Origin: Okeania sp. SIO2B3
Lineage (GTDB): Bacteria > Cyanobacteriota > Cyanobacteriia > Cyanobacteriales > Microcoleaceae
Length of the DNA: 64,000 bases
Assembly (NCBI RefSeq): GCF_010672525.1
Contig: NZ_JAAHGH010000016.1
Location: 49,981-113,980 of the forward strand
Direction of reading: 5' to 3'
In this document: in pieces, positions 29,237 through 38,399 of the stretch
Position numbering within the stretch: the stretch's first letter is position 1
Layout: each line of letters begins with the position of its first letter
Notes under the pieces: model-generated
What the model saw: only the letters and a program-made list of their open reading frames with translations
What the model was told of the DNA's origin: nothing
The model's database searches: none
Translations under genes and position numbers: made by a program

Positions 29237-29687
29237 CCAACTTTGATGTCGGCAAGGGGTCTCCCGTTATACATAAGTTAACGGGAGGAGAATTGCCGAC
29301 CAACAAATAAACCGCGTAGCGTCCACTTAGAGCTTGCATTGTGTGCTTTTTTTGTGTTATTTAGTGATTAAATCAGGAGTAGCGGTAGTACGCACCTGAA
29401 AAAACCATGAAAACAAATAGCGAGTATGGGTTTCAATTGGCGAAGTTAAGCGTCAACCCGTGAAAAGGTAAAACTCTTAAGGGAACTTTCTGGATTACAG
29501 AACTGTTTAGTATAAGAAGGCGGTGGGTCTCCGAGTCTCTGTCTGCCGAGGGTTAAGTGATTACACTCCCTGTGTTTCGCTCCGCGACATGTAACGCGCA
29601 GCGTTGCGCCAGCAAAGCAGAAAGCCCGCGTCCGTGAGGTTGGGAAGCCTACATAATAATCTTTGATTTGATGTAGGAGAACGTCAC
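29237..29687 (+). ncRNA. HEARO / IscB omega-RNA-type element, ORF-less, copy 2
   Basis: 451 nt collinear with copy 1 (15749-16156). Here the 5' stem is intact: GTCGGCAA pairs perfectly with TTGCCGAC, and CTCCCGTT with AACGGGAG. The difference in length is an insert of about 42 nt at 29573-29617 (CGCTCCGCGACATGTAACG ... GTTGCGCCAGCAAAG), placed in the apical part of the CTGTG/CAGAAAG hairpin, where it may be tolerated structurally. The 3' hairpin GCCTACATAA ... TTGATGTAGG and GAACGTCAC end are conserved. The element lies inside the pil operon, co-directional with it, and contains no IscB ORF. Confidence 0.75.
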
Positions 29688-29995
29688 AGCTGTGGATAAA
29701 GCTCTATACTCTAGCCAAACACATAAAAAACGACGGGACAGAGTTAGCTAGGCGGATTTATCTCCTGGTTGAAGAACGACTTGCGGGTTTTCACCCGAAG
29801 TAAAAATCTACTCTAAAAGTAAGCTCACAGGTAGATTATTGTCTACATCGAGGAGTCTAGAAGTCTGTTAGGCTGGAAGCCAAAGTGGATTTGTCCCTTT
29901 TACAGTGTTTTTTTACACAGAATCCAGGGTATTTAAACCCCTGGAGATGTCAAACCAACATTTTCCTAATCATGGCCTAGCGTGGAGTGAGGACA
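29688..29995 (+). promoter_or_regulatory. Possible structured leader of pilQ
   Basis: About 300 bases, less AT-rich than the surrounding spacers and free of the dispersed repeats. Several hairpins are visible: CGGGTTTTCACCCG (29786-29799), AGGCTGGAAGCC (29870-29881), ACAGTGTTTTTTTACACT-like (29901-29917) and CCAGGGTATTTAAACCCCTGG (29923-29943). The last lies about 50 bases before the start and resembles either a weak terminator or a leader stem. A function is not established. Confidence 0.35.
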
Positions 29996-32389
29996 GTGAA
30001 ACAGCAAATTTCAATTAGTAGTGGACTCTTAAGTGGGGTAGCTGCGGTAATTATCGCCCAGACACCAGCCTTTGCAGTTACACAAATAACCCAAGTTCAG
30101 TTAAGTTCCGTAGAAGGGGGCATGAATATTGTCCTAGTGACAAACAATGGCGATCGCCCCGAAGTTTTCTCAGTAAATAGAGAAAACTCTTTCGTTGCAG
30201 ACATAATCAATGCTCAACTAAGCATACCCGAAGGCAACAAATTTCGGAAAGATAGTCCAGCACCAGGCATAAAATATGTAGAAGTAATGCAGGTAGATGC
30301 CAACAGCGTGCGAGTAGTCATCGCAGGTACAAAAAATAGTCCCAGAGGCAGAATTATCCAAGGGGGGGGGCGAGGAATTATTCTGAGTGCTGTTGCCGGT
30401 TCAGGAGAAGTAGCTCAAGCATCTGCACCTAAACCTAATAGCTTTCCCCCACCCTCAGAAGCATCTGAACCTGATCCCCCACCTGTACAACCGGAACCTA
30501 CTGTAGTACCTCCAAGAGAAACCACCAGCTCCCAAGAATCAAAGGTATTATTACCTGATTCTGAACTAACAGGAGATGGTTTCCCCAGCTTACCAGGACA
30601 ACCATCCCCCAGTGAAGTCCCTCCCTTTCAACCACGAGCAGTAGCACCACCAGTAGGTGACATAGCAGTATCAAATATTAATCCCTCAGTAGAAGTTATA
30701 GATTTAGGCACACAAGAAAGAATACCTCGTTTAGTCTTGCGAGATGCTCCCGTCAGAGATGTTTTAGCTTTATTAGCTAGAGCTGCCGGGTTGAATGTAG
30801 CCTTCAGTTCAGGTGGGGAAGAAGAAACTGGACCTAGTATCTCTCTGGATATTGAAAATGAGTCCGTTCAAGATGTTTTTAACTATGTTCTGCGTCTCAG
30901 TGGTTTACAGGCCAACCGAGTAGGAAATACAGTATTTGTGGGACAAGAGTTACCTACAGAAGCCAGAAATGTTGTAGTCCGTTCTTTCCGCTTAAACCAA
31001 GTTACTGCCCAAGCTGCTGCAGGTTTCTTAGTTAGTATGGGAGCTGAAAGTGCTATTGTTACAAGTCAGCCAGTAACCCAGGTCAATACAGTTAATATAG
31101 CCGGAACTAATCAGGCAATTACAAATACCGAAACAATTGAAAGAACAGTTGTTCAGCCACTACGCTATGAATCCCAAAATGCTCCTCAACTATTGAAGGG
31201 TTTACAAGTAGTAACTGATAGCCGACTTAATAGTATAACTTTAGTAGGGCCACCACAACAAGTAGAGATTGCTGCAGCCCAACTGGTACAGCTAGATTTA
31301 CGACAAAGGCAAGTAGCTGTAAACGTAAAGGTTATAGATATTAATTTAGCAGCAGATGAAAACTTTAATAGTAGTTTCTCTTTCGGAGTTAACGACAGTT
31401 TCTTTATTAACGATAATGGGGCAGCATCTCTGAACTTTGGCAGTCTCCAACCTGCTACTATTACACAACAAAATGCTAGTCCTCTTTCTCGTCCTGTAAC
31501 TAATAACCCACTTGCTGGAAACGACCCATTCTTTGATAGCCAACGTACATTTGACGTTCCATTTACAGGTATCCCTAACGTTAATCAAGGTAGAGGTACT
31601 TTCCTCAGACCAATAGCTCCCACAACAGGCGAACCTACAAGAGTTGGGATTACAGATTATGAACCATCAGAAATAGAAGTTACTGACGATGGAATATTGG
31701 AGGTAGAACTAGGAGAGGCAGAATTTGGCTTATTCCCCCAAATTTTGTATCCAAGGCGATTTCTTGGTCAACTCAGGGCTACTGTTGAAAGTGGTAATGC
31801 TAAAATTCTCACCGATCCAACTTTAGTGGTTCAGGAAGGAGAAATAGCTAGTGTCAGACTTGTAGAAAATATTGTCAGAAGTATTGACAGTAATTTTACA
31901 GATGATGGAGGTACGCAGCGAGAAACTAGAACTGTTCGGTTTGAAGATGTAGGTCTAACCCTAGCTATACAAGTGGAGAGAATAGACGATAATGGCTTTG
32001 TGACTGTAACAGTAAATCCAGAAGTGAGTTTTATTACCCAGAGGATACCAACAGATGCTGATAATGAAAATGAATTTGGTACAGAAATTGCCAGACGTCG
32101 GGTAGAATCTGGCAGAATTCGCATACGAGATGGACAAACTCTGATTATTTCTGGGATTATTCAAGAGCAAGAAAGAACATTAATAAATAAAGTGCCTATT
32201 TTGGGTGATTTACCTATAATTGGTTCCCTCTTCCGCAGTAGTCAAAATGAAAATCAACGAGCAGAGACAATTGTACTACTAACACCTCAAATACTGGATG
32301 ATGGCGATCGCTCTTCTTGGGGTTATCGATTTAATCCTAGTCCAGATGCTTTGCAAATGATGGAAAGGGGTCAGCCAAGACCACGTTAA
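29996..32389 (+). CDS. pilQ: Type IV pilus secretin PilQ
   Basis: Outer-membrane secretin channel through which the pilus passes; about 797 residues. Order: signal peptide, AMIN domain (about 30-120, peptidoglycan binding), a proline-rich linker (about 145-215), STN-like domain (VRDVLALLARAAGLNVAF), secretin N domains, then the secretin core ending with VPILGDLPIIGSLFRS and ETIVLLTPQIL. A GTG at 29987 is also in frame, but the GTG at 29996 has GGAG at a good distance. Codons for the AMIN end contain a run of nine G residues (30362-30370, coding Gly-Gly-Gly), a possible slippage site. Confidence 0.94.
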   Translation: MKQQISISSGLLSGVAAVIIAQTPAFAVTQITQVQLSSVEGGMNIVLVTNNGDRPEVFSVNRENSFVADIINAQLSIPEGNKFRKDSPAPGIKYVEVMQVDANSVRVVIAGTKNSPRGRIIQGGGRGIILSAVAGSGEVAQASAPKPNSFPPPSEASEPDPPPVQPEPTVVPPRETTSSQESKVLLPDSELTGDGFPSLPGQPSPSEVPPFQPRAVAPPVGDIAVSNINPSVEVIDLGTQERIPRLVLRDAPVRDVLALLARAAGLNVAFSSGGEEETGPSISLDIENESVQDVFNYVLRLSGLQANRVGNTVFVGQELPTEARNVVVRSFRLNQVTAQAAAGFLVSMGAESAIVTSQPVTQVNTVNIAGTNQAITNTETIERTVVQPLRYESQNAPQLLKGLQVVTDSRLNSITLVGPPQQVEIAAAQLVQLDLRQRQVAVNVKVIDINLAADENFNSSFSFGVNDSFFINDNGAASLNFGSLQPATITQQNASPLSRPVTNNPLAGNDPFFDSQRTFDVPFTGIPNVNQGRGTFLRPIAPTTGEPTRVGITDYEPSEIEVTDDGILEVELGEAEFGLFPQILYPRRFLGQLRATVESGNAKILTDPTLVVQEGEIASVRLVENIVRSIDSNFTDDGGTQRETRTVRFEDVGLTLAIQVERIDDNGFVTVTVNPEVSFITQRIPTDADNENEFGTEIARRRVESGRIRIRDGQTLIISGIIQEQERTLINKVPILGDLPIIGSLFRSSQNENQRAETIVLLTPQILDDGDRSSWGYRFNPSPDALQMMERGQPRPR

Positions 32390-32454
32390 GGTTAAGTGTC
32401 AGGGATGGTCTATATTGATTGATTTAATTTGAACCATCCCACTTTGGTCGATAA

Positions 32455-34120
32455 AAAAACTCAAACGTCTTAGTTTTGACTATCTCAGAAAACCAGATTC
32501 TACTAATCAACCAATGGAAATTTTTGATTTTATACTTTGCAAAAAGTTTTTCAACCCAGAGCGCTTCAGAGAATAATTGGGAGCAAAGGAGAAAGACTCC
32601 AACGTCTTAGTTTTTGTGATGAATCCTAGGAAACCAGACTCCTCTCATCTCAACCAATGGAAATTTTTCATTCTAGGTGAGCAGATAGTCACAGTCAAAA
32701 GCCTTTGAACCCAGAGTGCTTTCCAGAATGATTAGGAGCAAAGATGAAAAACTACAACGTTTTAGTTTTAGTAACTACCTCACAAAACCAGACTCCCCTC
32801 ATTTCATACCAATGGAAATTTTTCATTCTAGGTGAGCAGATAGTCACAGTCAAAAGCCTTTGAACCCAGAGTGCTTCACAGAATAATTGGGAGCAAGAAT
32901 GGAAAACTACAACGTCTTAGTTTTATTAACTACCTCACAAAATCAGACTCCCCTCATTTCAACCAATGGAAATTTTTCATTCTAGGCGAGCAGATAGTTA
33001 AAGACAAAAACCTTGGAACCCAGAGTGCTTCACAGAATAATTGGGAGCAAGAATGGAAAACTACAACGTCTTAGTTTTAGTAACTACCTCACAAAATCAG
33101 ACTCCCCTCATTTCATACCAATGGAAATTTTTCCTTCTAGGTGAGCAGATAGTTAAAGACAAAAACCTGTGAACCCAGAGAGCTTCACAGAATGATTGGG
33201 AGCAAAGATCGAAAACTACAACGTCTTAGTTTTGATCCAGGCTCACAAAATCAGACTCCCCTCATTTCAACCAATGGAAATTTTTCATTCTAGGCGAGCA
33301 GATAGTTAAAGACAAAAACCTGTAAACCCAGAGAGCTTCACAGAATGATTGGGAGCAAAGATCGAAAACTACAACGTCTTAGTTTTATTAACTACCTCAC
33401 AAAATCAGACTCCCCTCATTTCATACCAATGGAAATTTTTCCTTCTAGGTGAGCAGATAGTTAAAGACAAAAACCTGTGAACCCAGAGTGCTTCACAGAA
33501 TGATTGGGAGCAAAGATCGAAAACTACAACGTCTTAGTTTTTATGACTATCTGAGAATAACCAGACTCCCCTCATTTCAACCAATGGAAATTTTTCCTTC
33601 TAGGTGAGCAGATAGTTAAAGACAAAAACCTTGGAACCCAGAGTGCTTCACAGAATGATTGGGAGCAAAGATCGAAAACTACAACGTCTTAGTTTTAGTA
33701 ACTACCTCACAAAGCCAGACTCCCCTCATTTCATACCAATGGAAATTTTTCATTCTAGGCGAGCAGATAGTTAAAGACAAAAACCTTGGAACCCAGAGTG
33801 CTTCACAGAATGATTGGGAGCAAAGATCGAAAACTACAACGTCTTAGTTTTTATCCAGGCTCACAAAGCCAGACTCCCCTCATTTCATACCAATGGAAAT
33901 TTTTCATTCTAGGCGAGCAGATAGTTAAAGACAAAAACCTGTGAACCCAGAGAGCTTCACAGAATGATTGGGAGCAAAGATGAAAAACTACAACGTCTTA
34001 GTTTTTATGACTATCTGAGAATAACCAAACTCCACTAAATAATAGCAATTTTTGATTCTAGATGAGCAAATAGTCACAGGCAAAACCTTATAACTATGAG
34101 TGCTTCACAGAATGAATAAT
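32455..34120. repeat. Tandem array of ~155-bp units between pilQ and HU
   Basis: The anchor AACGTCTTAG (AACGTTTTAG in one unit) recurs at 32464, 32601, 32756, 32911, 33065, 33220, 33373, 33528, 33683, 33838 and 33992, so spacing is 137 once and then 153-155. Each unit carries CAATGGAAATTTTTC, TCTAGGYGAGCAGATAGT, ACCCAGAG and CTTCACAGAATGATTGGGAG. A short block after the anchor is variable (AGTAACTACCTCAC, GATCCAGGCTCAC, ATGACTATCTGAG types). The outer units are most diverged, the inner ones nearly identical. Most unit lengths are not multiples of three, and short open frames within units (e.g. 32871-33074, 33659-33847) do not persist. 34121-34570, upstream of HU, has no gene. Confidence 0.92.
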
Positions 34121-34570
34121 AATATTTGAAGCGCCACAAAAATAAGAAAATCTGGAAAAAAAGTCCTTTAACCAATCTACAACAGTTTTTTTTCGGCCCA
34201 AAATATAATCAAAAACTAAAGAAGTCTAGAAATCTACATAAATTAAAGGTTTCACCGCTCCATATCACCCAAGCACAGATTAGAATAAACCAGTGAAAGC
34301 TAGATAGTATGGGGTTTTCAGCAAAAAAATCCTGATGCCATCCCTAAAACTCACGCTTATGATAGGCAAGAGGAGATGGGAAAGCATTATCAGTCAAAAG
34401 GTTTGAGGTTTTGGTAGGTCAAAGAAAAGGTTGAATTTAATCACAAAAAGCCTAATAGTTGAAAACCTATCAATAGTATCCCAAGACCTTGCTTACTTGA
34501 ACCTTAGATTTACTTGTTGCAAACTAAACCCTGCTAGAACATTCTGTCCAAATTCAAAAGGAGTATCTCA

Positions 34571-34858
34571 ATGAACAAAGGCGAATTAGTTGACGAAATT
34601 GCAAAAAAAGCTGATGTCACTAAAAAGCAAGCAGATGCTGTACTTAGTGCAGCCCTAGAAGCTATTATGGAAGCTGTGGCCAGTGGAGATAAAGTGACCC
34701 TCGTGGGCTTTGGTTCATTTGAATCAAGAGAACGCAAAGCCAGGGAAGGTCGTAATCCCAAAACAGGTGACAAAATGGAAATACCTGAAACTACAGTGCC
34801 CGCTTTTTCTGCGGGTAAGTCTTTCAAAGAGTTAGTTGCAGACAAAAACGGTAAATAA
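34571..34858 (+). CDS. hup: DNA-binding protein HU
   Basis: 95-residue histone-like nucleoid protein, preceded by AAAAGGAGTATCTCA. It is a standard HU: N-terminal helices MNKGELVDEIAKKADVTKKQ, core VTLVGFGSFESRERKAREGRNP, and a DNA-bending arm NPKTGDKMEIPETTVPAFSAGKSF. It acts as a dimer, compacting and bending DNA. The next gene starts 12 bases later, so they may be co-transcribed. It sits immediately after the 155-bp tandem array; whether that matters is unknown. Confidence 0.97.
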   Translation: MNKGELVDEIAKKADVTKKQADAVLSAALEAIMEAVASGDKVTLVGFGSFESRERKAREGRNPKTGDKMEIPETTVPAFSAGKSFKELVADKNGK

Positions 34859-34870
34859 CAATATCCAGCT

Positions 34871-35935
34871 TTGACTAAACCAGTACACGGAGGAAATTTA
34901 GCTTGGGCAGCCACAATAGCAGGTTGTCCAATATCTGCTATTCTTGATTTTTCAGCCAGTATTAATCCTCTAGGGCCACCTGATTCGGCGATCCATGCCA
35001 TTCAAACTCAGATCGATAAACTTAGAGCTTATCCAGACCCTAGTTATCAGGAGTTAAAGAGAGCGCTGAGTTTAGCACATCCTCCTCTGACTCCAGAGTG
35101 GGTTTTGCCTGGCAATGGTGCGGCCGAATTATTAACTTGGGCAGCTCTAGATTTGTCAAAGCTGGAGAAAACTTATTTGGTAACGCCAGCTTTTGGTGAT
35201 TATCGACGTGCCTTGCAAACTTTTACCACTAATGTAGTTGAATGTCCCTTAATTATCGGGCGATCGCAATTACCTCAGTTGGAAATAGGAGCTGATACTA
35301 ATAAAGGACTACTTCTAAATAATCCTCATAATCCTACGGGAATATTGATGAAGCCTGAAGTAATTGTCCCTTATTTAGAAAAGTTCGGTTTGGTAGTGGT
35401 AGATGAAGCATTTATGGACTTCTTACCACCGCCTCAATTAGAAAGCTTAGTGCCATTGGTGACAGAATTTGAGAATTTGGTCATTTTACGCTCTTTGACT
35501 AAATTCTATAGTTTACCTGGACTACGTTTGGGTTATGCAATTTCTCATCCTGAACGCCTTCAGAAATGGCAACAGTGGCGAGACCCCTGGCCTGTAAATA
35601 CTTTTGCTATTGCTGCGGCTCAAGCAGTTTTAGAAGACCAAGCATTTCAACGGCTAACTTGGGATTGGTTGGCAGATGCTCGTTCCCAGTTATTCCAAGG
35701 GTTGGCAGAGTTACCGGGGTTACAACCATATCCCGGTGCAGCCAACTTTTTATTAGTTTATTCACAAAAGTCTGTTGATTGGCTACAGACAATATTACTG
35801 AAACAGCATAAAATTTTAATTAGGGATTGTCTCAGTTTTCCAGAATTGGGCGATCGCTATTTTCGAGTTGCTGTCCGTACTAAAGAAGAGAATCAAATTT
35901 TACTTGATGGTTTAACAGAAGTCTTGAATTGTTGA
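34871..35935 (+). CDS. cobD: Threonine-phosphate decarboxylase / HisC-like aminotransferase
   Basis: 354-residue fold-type I PLP enzyme. The N-terminus VHGGNLAWAATIAGCP and DFSASINPLGPP are typical of the cobalamin-pathway CobD group that decarboxylates L-threonine phosphate to the aminopropanol linker. Other marks: LPGNGAAELLTWAA, NNPHNPTG, VVDEAFMDF, and the PLP-lysine region RSLTKFYSLPGLRLGYA. It begins with TTG at 34871; the conserved N-terminus starts right there. HisC (histidinol-phosphate) activity cannot be excluded from motifs alone. No other cobalamin genes are nearby. Confidence 0.82.
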   Translation: MTKPVHGGNLAWAATIAGCPISAILDFSASINPLGPPDSAIHAIQTQIDKLRAYPDPSYQELKRALSLAHPPLTPEWVLPGNGAAELLTWAALDLSKLEKTYLVTPAFGDYRRALQTFTTNVVECPLIIGRSQLPQLEIGADTNKGLLLNNPHNPTGILMKPEVIVPYLEKFGLVVVDEAFMDFLPPPQLESLVPLVTEFENLVILRSLTKFYSLPGLRLGYAISHPERLQKWQQWRDPWPVNTFAIAAAQAVLEDQAFQRLTWDWLADARSQLFQGLAELPGLQPYPGAANFLLVYSQKSVDWLQTILLKQHKILIRDCLSFPELGDRYFRVAVRTKEENQILLDGLTEVLNC

Positions 35936-36294
35936 AGAAGGAAGAAGGAAGAATGAAAAAGTGGATGGGGACTCAAACCCCAACCAATTGTCAACACCCT
36001 GTGGACAGGGGCGTATTAAACCCAAAAGAAAAAGATAAAAAATTGAATCGGTATCTGGGACTGGCGAAGATAAAGTGTATGATTTATTGATAATTCAGGA
36101 AATCTAAGTTTTGTCTACAGAGCATTCTGTAGGAAAAGTGGCGTTGCTGATTTGAGGTATGAAATTTAACCAAAGTTAAATTTTCACCCACAACATTAGT
36201 AAAAATTAGACCTATTTCTGACTCTAAAGTCACCGAAAAACTCCTTTTTACCTCCTGAGTCCTGACTCCTGACTCCTATAAAATCATATATTTA

Positions 36295-36545
36295 GGGCTT
36301 GCTGAAAAAGTCTTTTTGCGCTTGACAGGGAGTAGGGAGTAGGGAGTAGGGAGTAGTGAAGATTCAAGAGGAATCAGGGGTTGGGCGAAGACATACAAAG
36401 GAAAAATTATCCCTTGCCCAACTCTACCCAATTCTTACCCAAATACTCAATTTTTGACCATTCTTAGGGGAAAATATGGTACTTTTGCACTACCTAAAAA
36501 GCCTAAAACCAATATCAGTCAAGACTTTTATATTTAATCAGCACA
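36295..36545 (+). mobile_element. MITE, GGGCTTGCTGA family, degraded right end
   Basis: Left end GGGCTTGCTGAAAAAGTC at 36295 and right portion CAATATCAGTCAAGAC ... TATTTAATCAGCA near 36500-36543, where the expected CAAGCCC is altered to CACAGCAA; no target duplication could be read. Tandem AGTAGGGAGTAGGG short repeats are inside (36330-36355). 35936-36294 upstream contains a GGCGTTGCTGATTTGAGGTATGA end (about 36144) and otherwise nothing recognised. Confidence 0.6.
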
Positions 36546-36642
36546 GCAATATTTATTCAGCAACTCCGGAAAAGCTAATGGCAATAGCTAGTTGACCAAC
36601 GCACACTAATAACTTGAAATAATAAGAGTATTGACTACTCCC

Positions 36643-36903
36643 CGGCCTAAAGGCACGGGGGTTCTAAGTATATACTACGCAACAGGATAAATCCGTGTTG
36701 CTTCGTTTATTCTTAGCTGACCAAAGATATATTCTTTGGGGACAATTTCATTGTGCCCCTACACAGTCGGCTAAGGCCAATGCCTAGCATTCTGCTTACT
36801 TTTTATTGATAATAATAGCACAGGACAACTAAAGTGGTCTAGTCTAAACGACTCCCTTGTTTTCATCCCCCGGTTAAAACACGGGGGCTTTCAACGTCGC
36901 TTT
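36643..36903 (-). mobile_element. IS200/IS605-derived non-autonomous element
   Basis: About 260 bp. On the minus strand the right end reads CCCCCGTGCCTTTAGGCCGGGG ending TAGTCAA, the characteristic hairpin after tnpB in many IS200/IS605 elements. The left end reads GCCCCCGTGTTTTAACCGGGGG. The space between is too short for tnpB and has no ORF, so it is a deletion derivative mobilised, if at all, in trans. Confidence 0.6.
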
Positions 36904-36956
36904 TCGGTAATTTTAAAAATACTACTTTGACTAATAGCTACTGGCTAATAATAAAT

Positions 36957-38399
36957 ATGCTTGACTACGATGTAGTAATTATAGGTGGGACAATAACAGG
37001 AATTTATGCAGCTATTACCGCAACACAACTGCAAGGTCGTGTGGCACTTGTACAACCTTCCTCTTCAGATTTTAGTAGTACCCAAGGATTTCATCACAAC
37101 AAAATTATTGGTCAAATAGGAAATTTTGTTGACGATATAGACAGCAAACAACAGTTTGGTATTTATCAAGGTAATGATGATTCTGGGGATATTTGGGTTA
37201 AGTTTGAGGAGGCAAAAAAGTATGCTGATTATGTGGTTTCTAATCAATTATCAAAATATGAACCTGCAATTTTAGCAGCATTAGGAATAGATGTAATTTT
37301 TGGTGAGGGTAAGTTTGTCGATCGCCCTAATTTAGCTTTTGTGGTGAAAGGACGACATTTACGCTCGCGCACATATTTATTAGCTATAGCATCCCAACCT
37401 ATAATACCACCTATTCCAGGATTAACAACTACCAAATTTATTACTCCTCAAGAAATTAAAGAAATCTCAAAACTTCCTCAAAGTTTGGTAGTTATTGGTG
37501 GAGACCCTAGTGGAGTAGAAATAGCGCAGAGTTTTTCTCGGTTAGGAACTAAAGTTACTATGGTAGTGAAAAGTTCTCATATTTTAGGTAAAGAAGATTC
37601 AGAAGCAGCATTTTTAGTTCAAGCAAAGTTAGAAGCAGAAGGTATCAGAATTATCACTAAAACTGAAGTATCCCAAGCAAGAGAAATTGATGATAAAAAA
37701 TGGATTTTAGTCGGAAATGAAGGTATAGAAACAGATGAAATTCTATTAGCAGCAGGGAATAAACCAGAATTTGAAGATTTGAATTTAGCAGCGGTAGGTT
37801 TGAGGTTTAATAATCATAATTTATTGTTAAATCAAAAGTTACAAACTACTAATTCTCGGATTTATGCGTGTGGAGATTTAGTAGGTGGTTATTCATTTTC
37901 TCACATTGCTAATTATGAAGCTCAAATTGCCTTGAAAAATATTCTTTATTTCCCGATTTTTAAAGTCAATTATAATGGTATTCCCTGGGCAATATTTTCA
38001 GAACCACAATTAGCAAGAGTTGGTTTAACAGAAGAACAAGCTAGACGACGTTATGGAGAAAATATATTAGTTTGTCGGCAATATTTTAAAAGTATTGACC
38101 GGACTCAAATTTTAGATAAAACAACAGGATTTTGTAAAATTATTGGTCATCGCAATGGCAAAATTTTAGGTGTTTCTGTGGTGGGAATAGAAGCAAGTGA
38201 AATAGTTCATATTATGGCACTAGCTATTCGTCAAGGGATAAAAATAGAAGCGATCGCTGAGTTACCTCATATTTGGCCTACTGTATCAGAAATTAATGCT
38301 CAAACAGCAACAGCATGGTTAAGGCAAAAAAGAGAGGATAATCAAATAGTTAAAGATTGGCTAGAAAATTTATTTCATTGGCGACGTTCTTTTTTTTAA
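36957..38399 (+). CDS. FAD/NAD(P)-dependent oxidoreductase lacking the redox disulfide
   Basis: 480 residues from the ATG at 36957 (a TTG at 36927 is also open). Overall it matches the dihydrolipoamide dehydrogenase/mercuric reductase group: FAD-binding YDVVIIGGTITGIYAA, NAD(P)-binding SLVVIGGDPSGVEIAQSFSRLG, FAD-contacting RIYACGDLVGG and a C-terminal dimerisation domain with a conserved ELPHIWPTVSE. The CxxxxC redox pair expected after the first FAD motif is absent; that stretch reads SSSDFSSTQGFHHNK. It therefore cannot use the classic disulfide mechanism. The second P also makes DPSG differ from GxGxxG. Substrate unknown. Confidence 0.87.
   Translation: MLDYDVVIIGGTITGIYAAITATQLQGRVALVQPSSSDFSSTQGFHHNKIIGQIGNFVDDIDSKQQFGIYQGNDDSGDIWVKFEEAKKYADYVVSNQLSKYEPAILAALGIDVIFGEGKFVDRPNLAFVVKGRHLRSRTYLLAIASQPIIPPIPGLTTTKFITPQEIKEISKLPQSLVVIGGDPSGVEIAQSFSRLGTKVTMVVKSSHILGKEDSEAAFLVQAKLEAEGIRIITKTEVSQAREIDDKKWILVGNEGIETDEILLAAGNKPEFEDLNLAAVGLRFNNHNLLLNQKLQTTNSRIYACGDLVGGYSFSHIANYEAQIALKNILYFPIFKVNYNGIPWAIFSEPQLARVGLTEEQARRRYGENILVCRQYFKSIDRTQILDKTTGFCKIIGHRNGKILGVSVVGIEASEIVHIMALAIRQGIKIEAIAELPHIWPTVSEINAQTATAWLRQKREDNQIVKDWLENLFHWRRSFF

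Noticed and set aside
32871..33847. Short ORFs inside the 155-bp array (32871-33074 and 33659-33847)
   Set aside because: They are products of the repeat unit, whose lengths mostly break the frame; no ribosome-binding site and no persistence across units.
34534..35001. 155-residue ORF antisense to HU and cobD
   Set aside because: It is a shadow of two well-supported genes on the plus strand.
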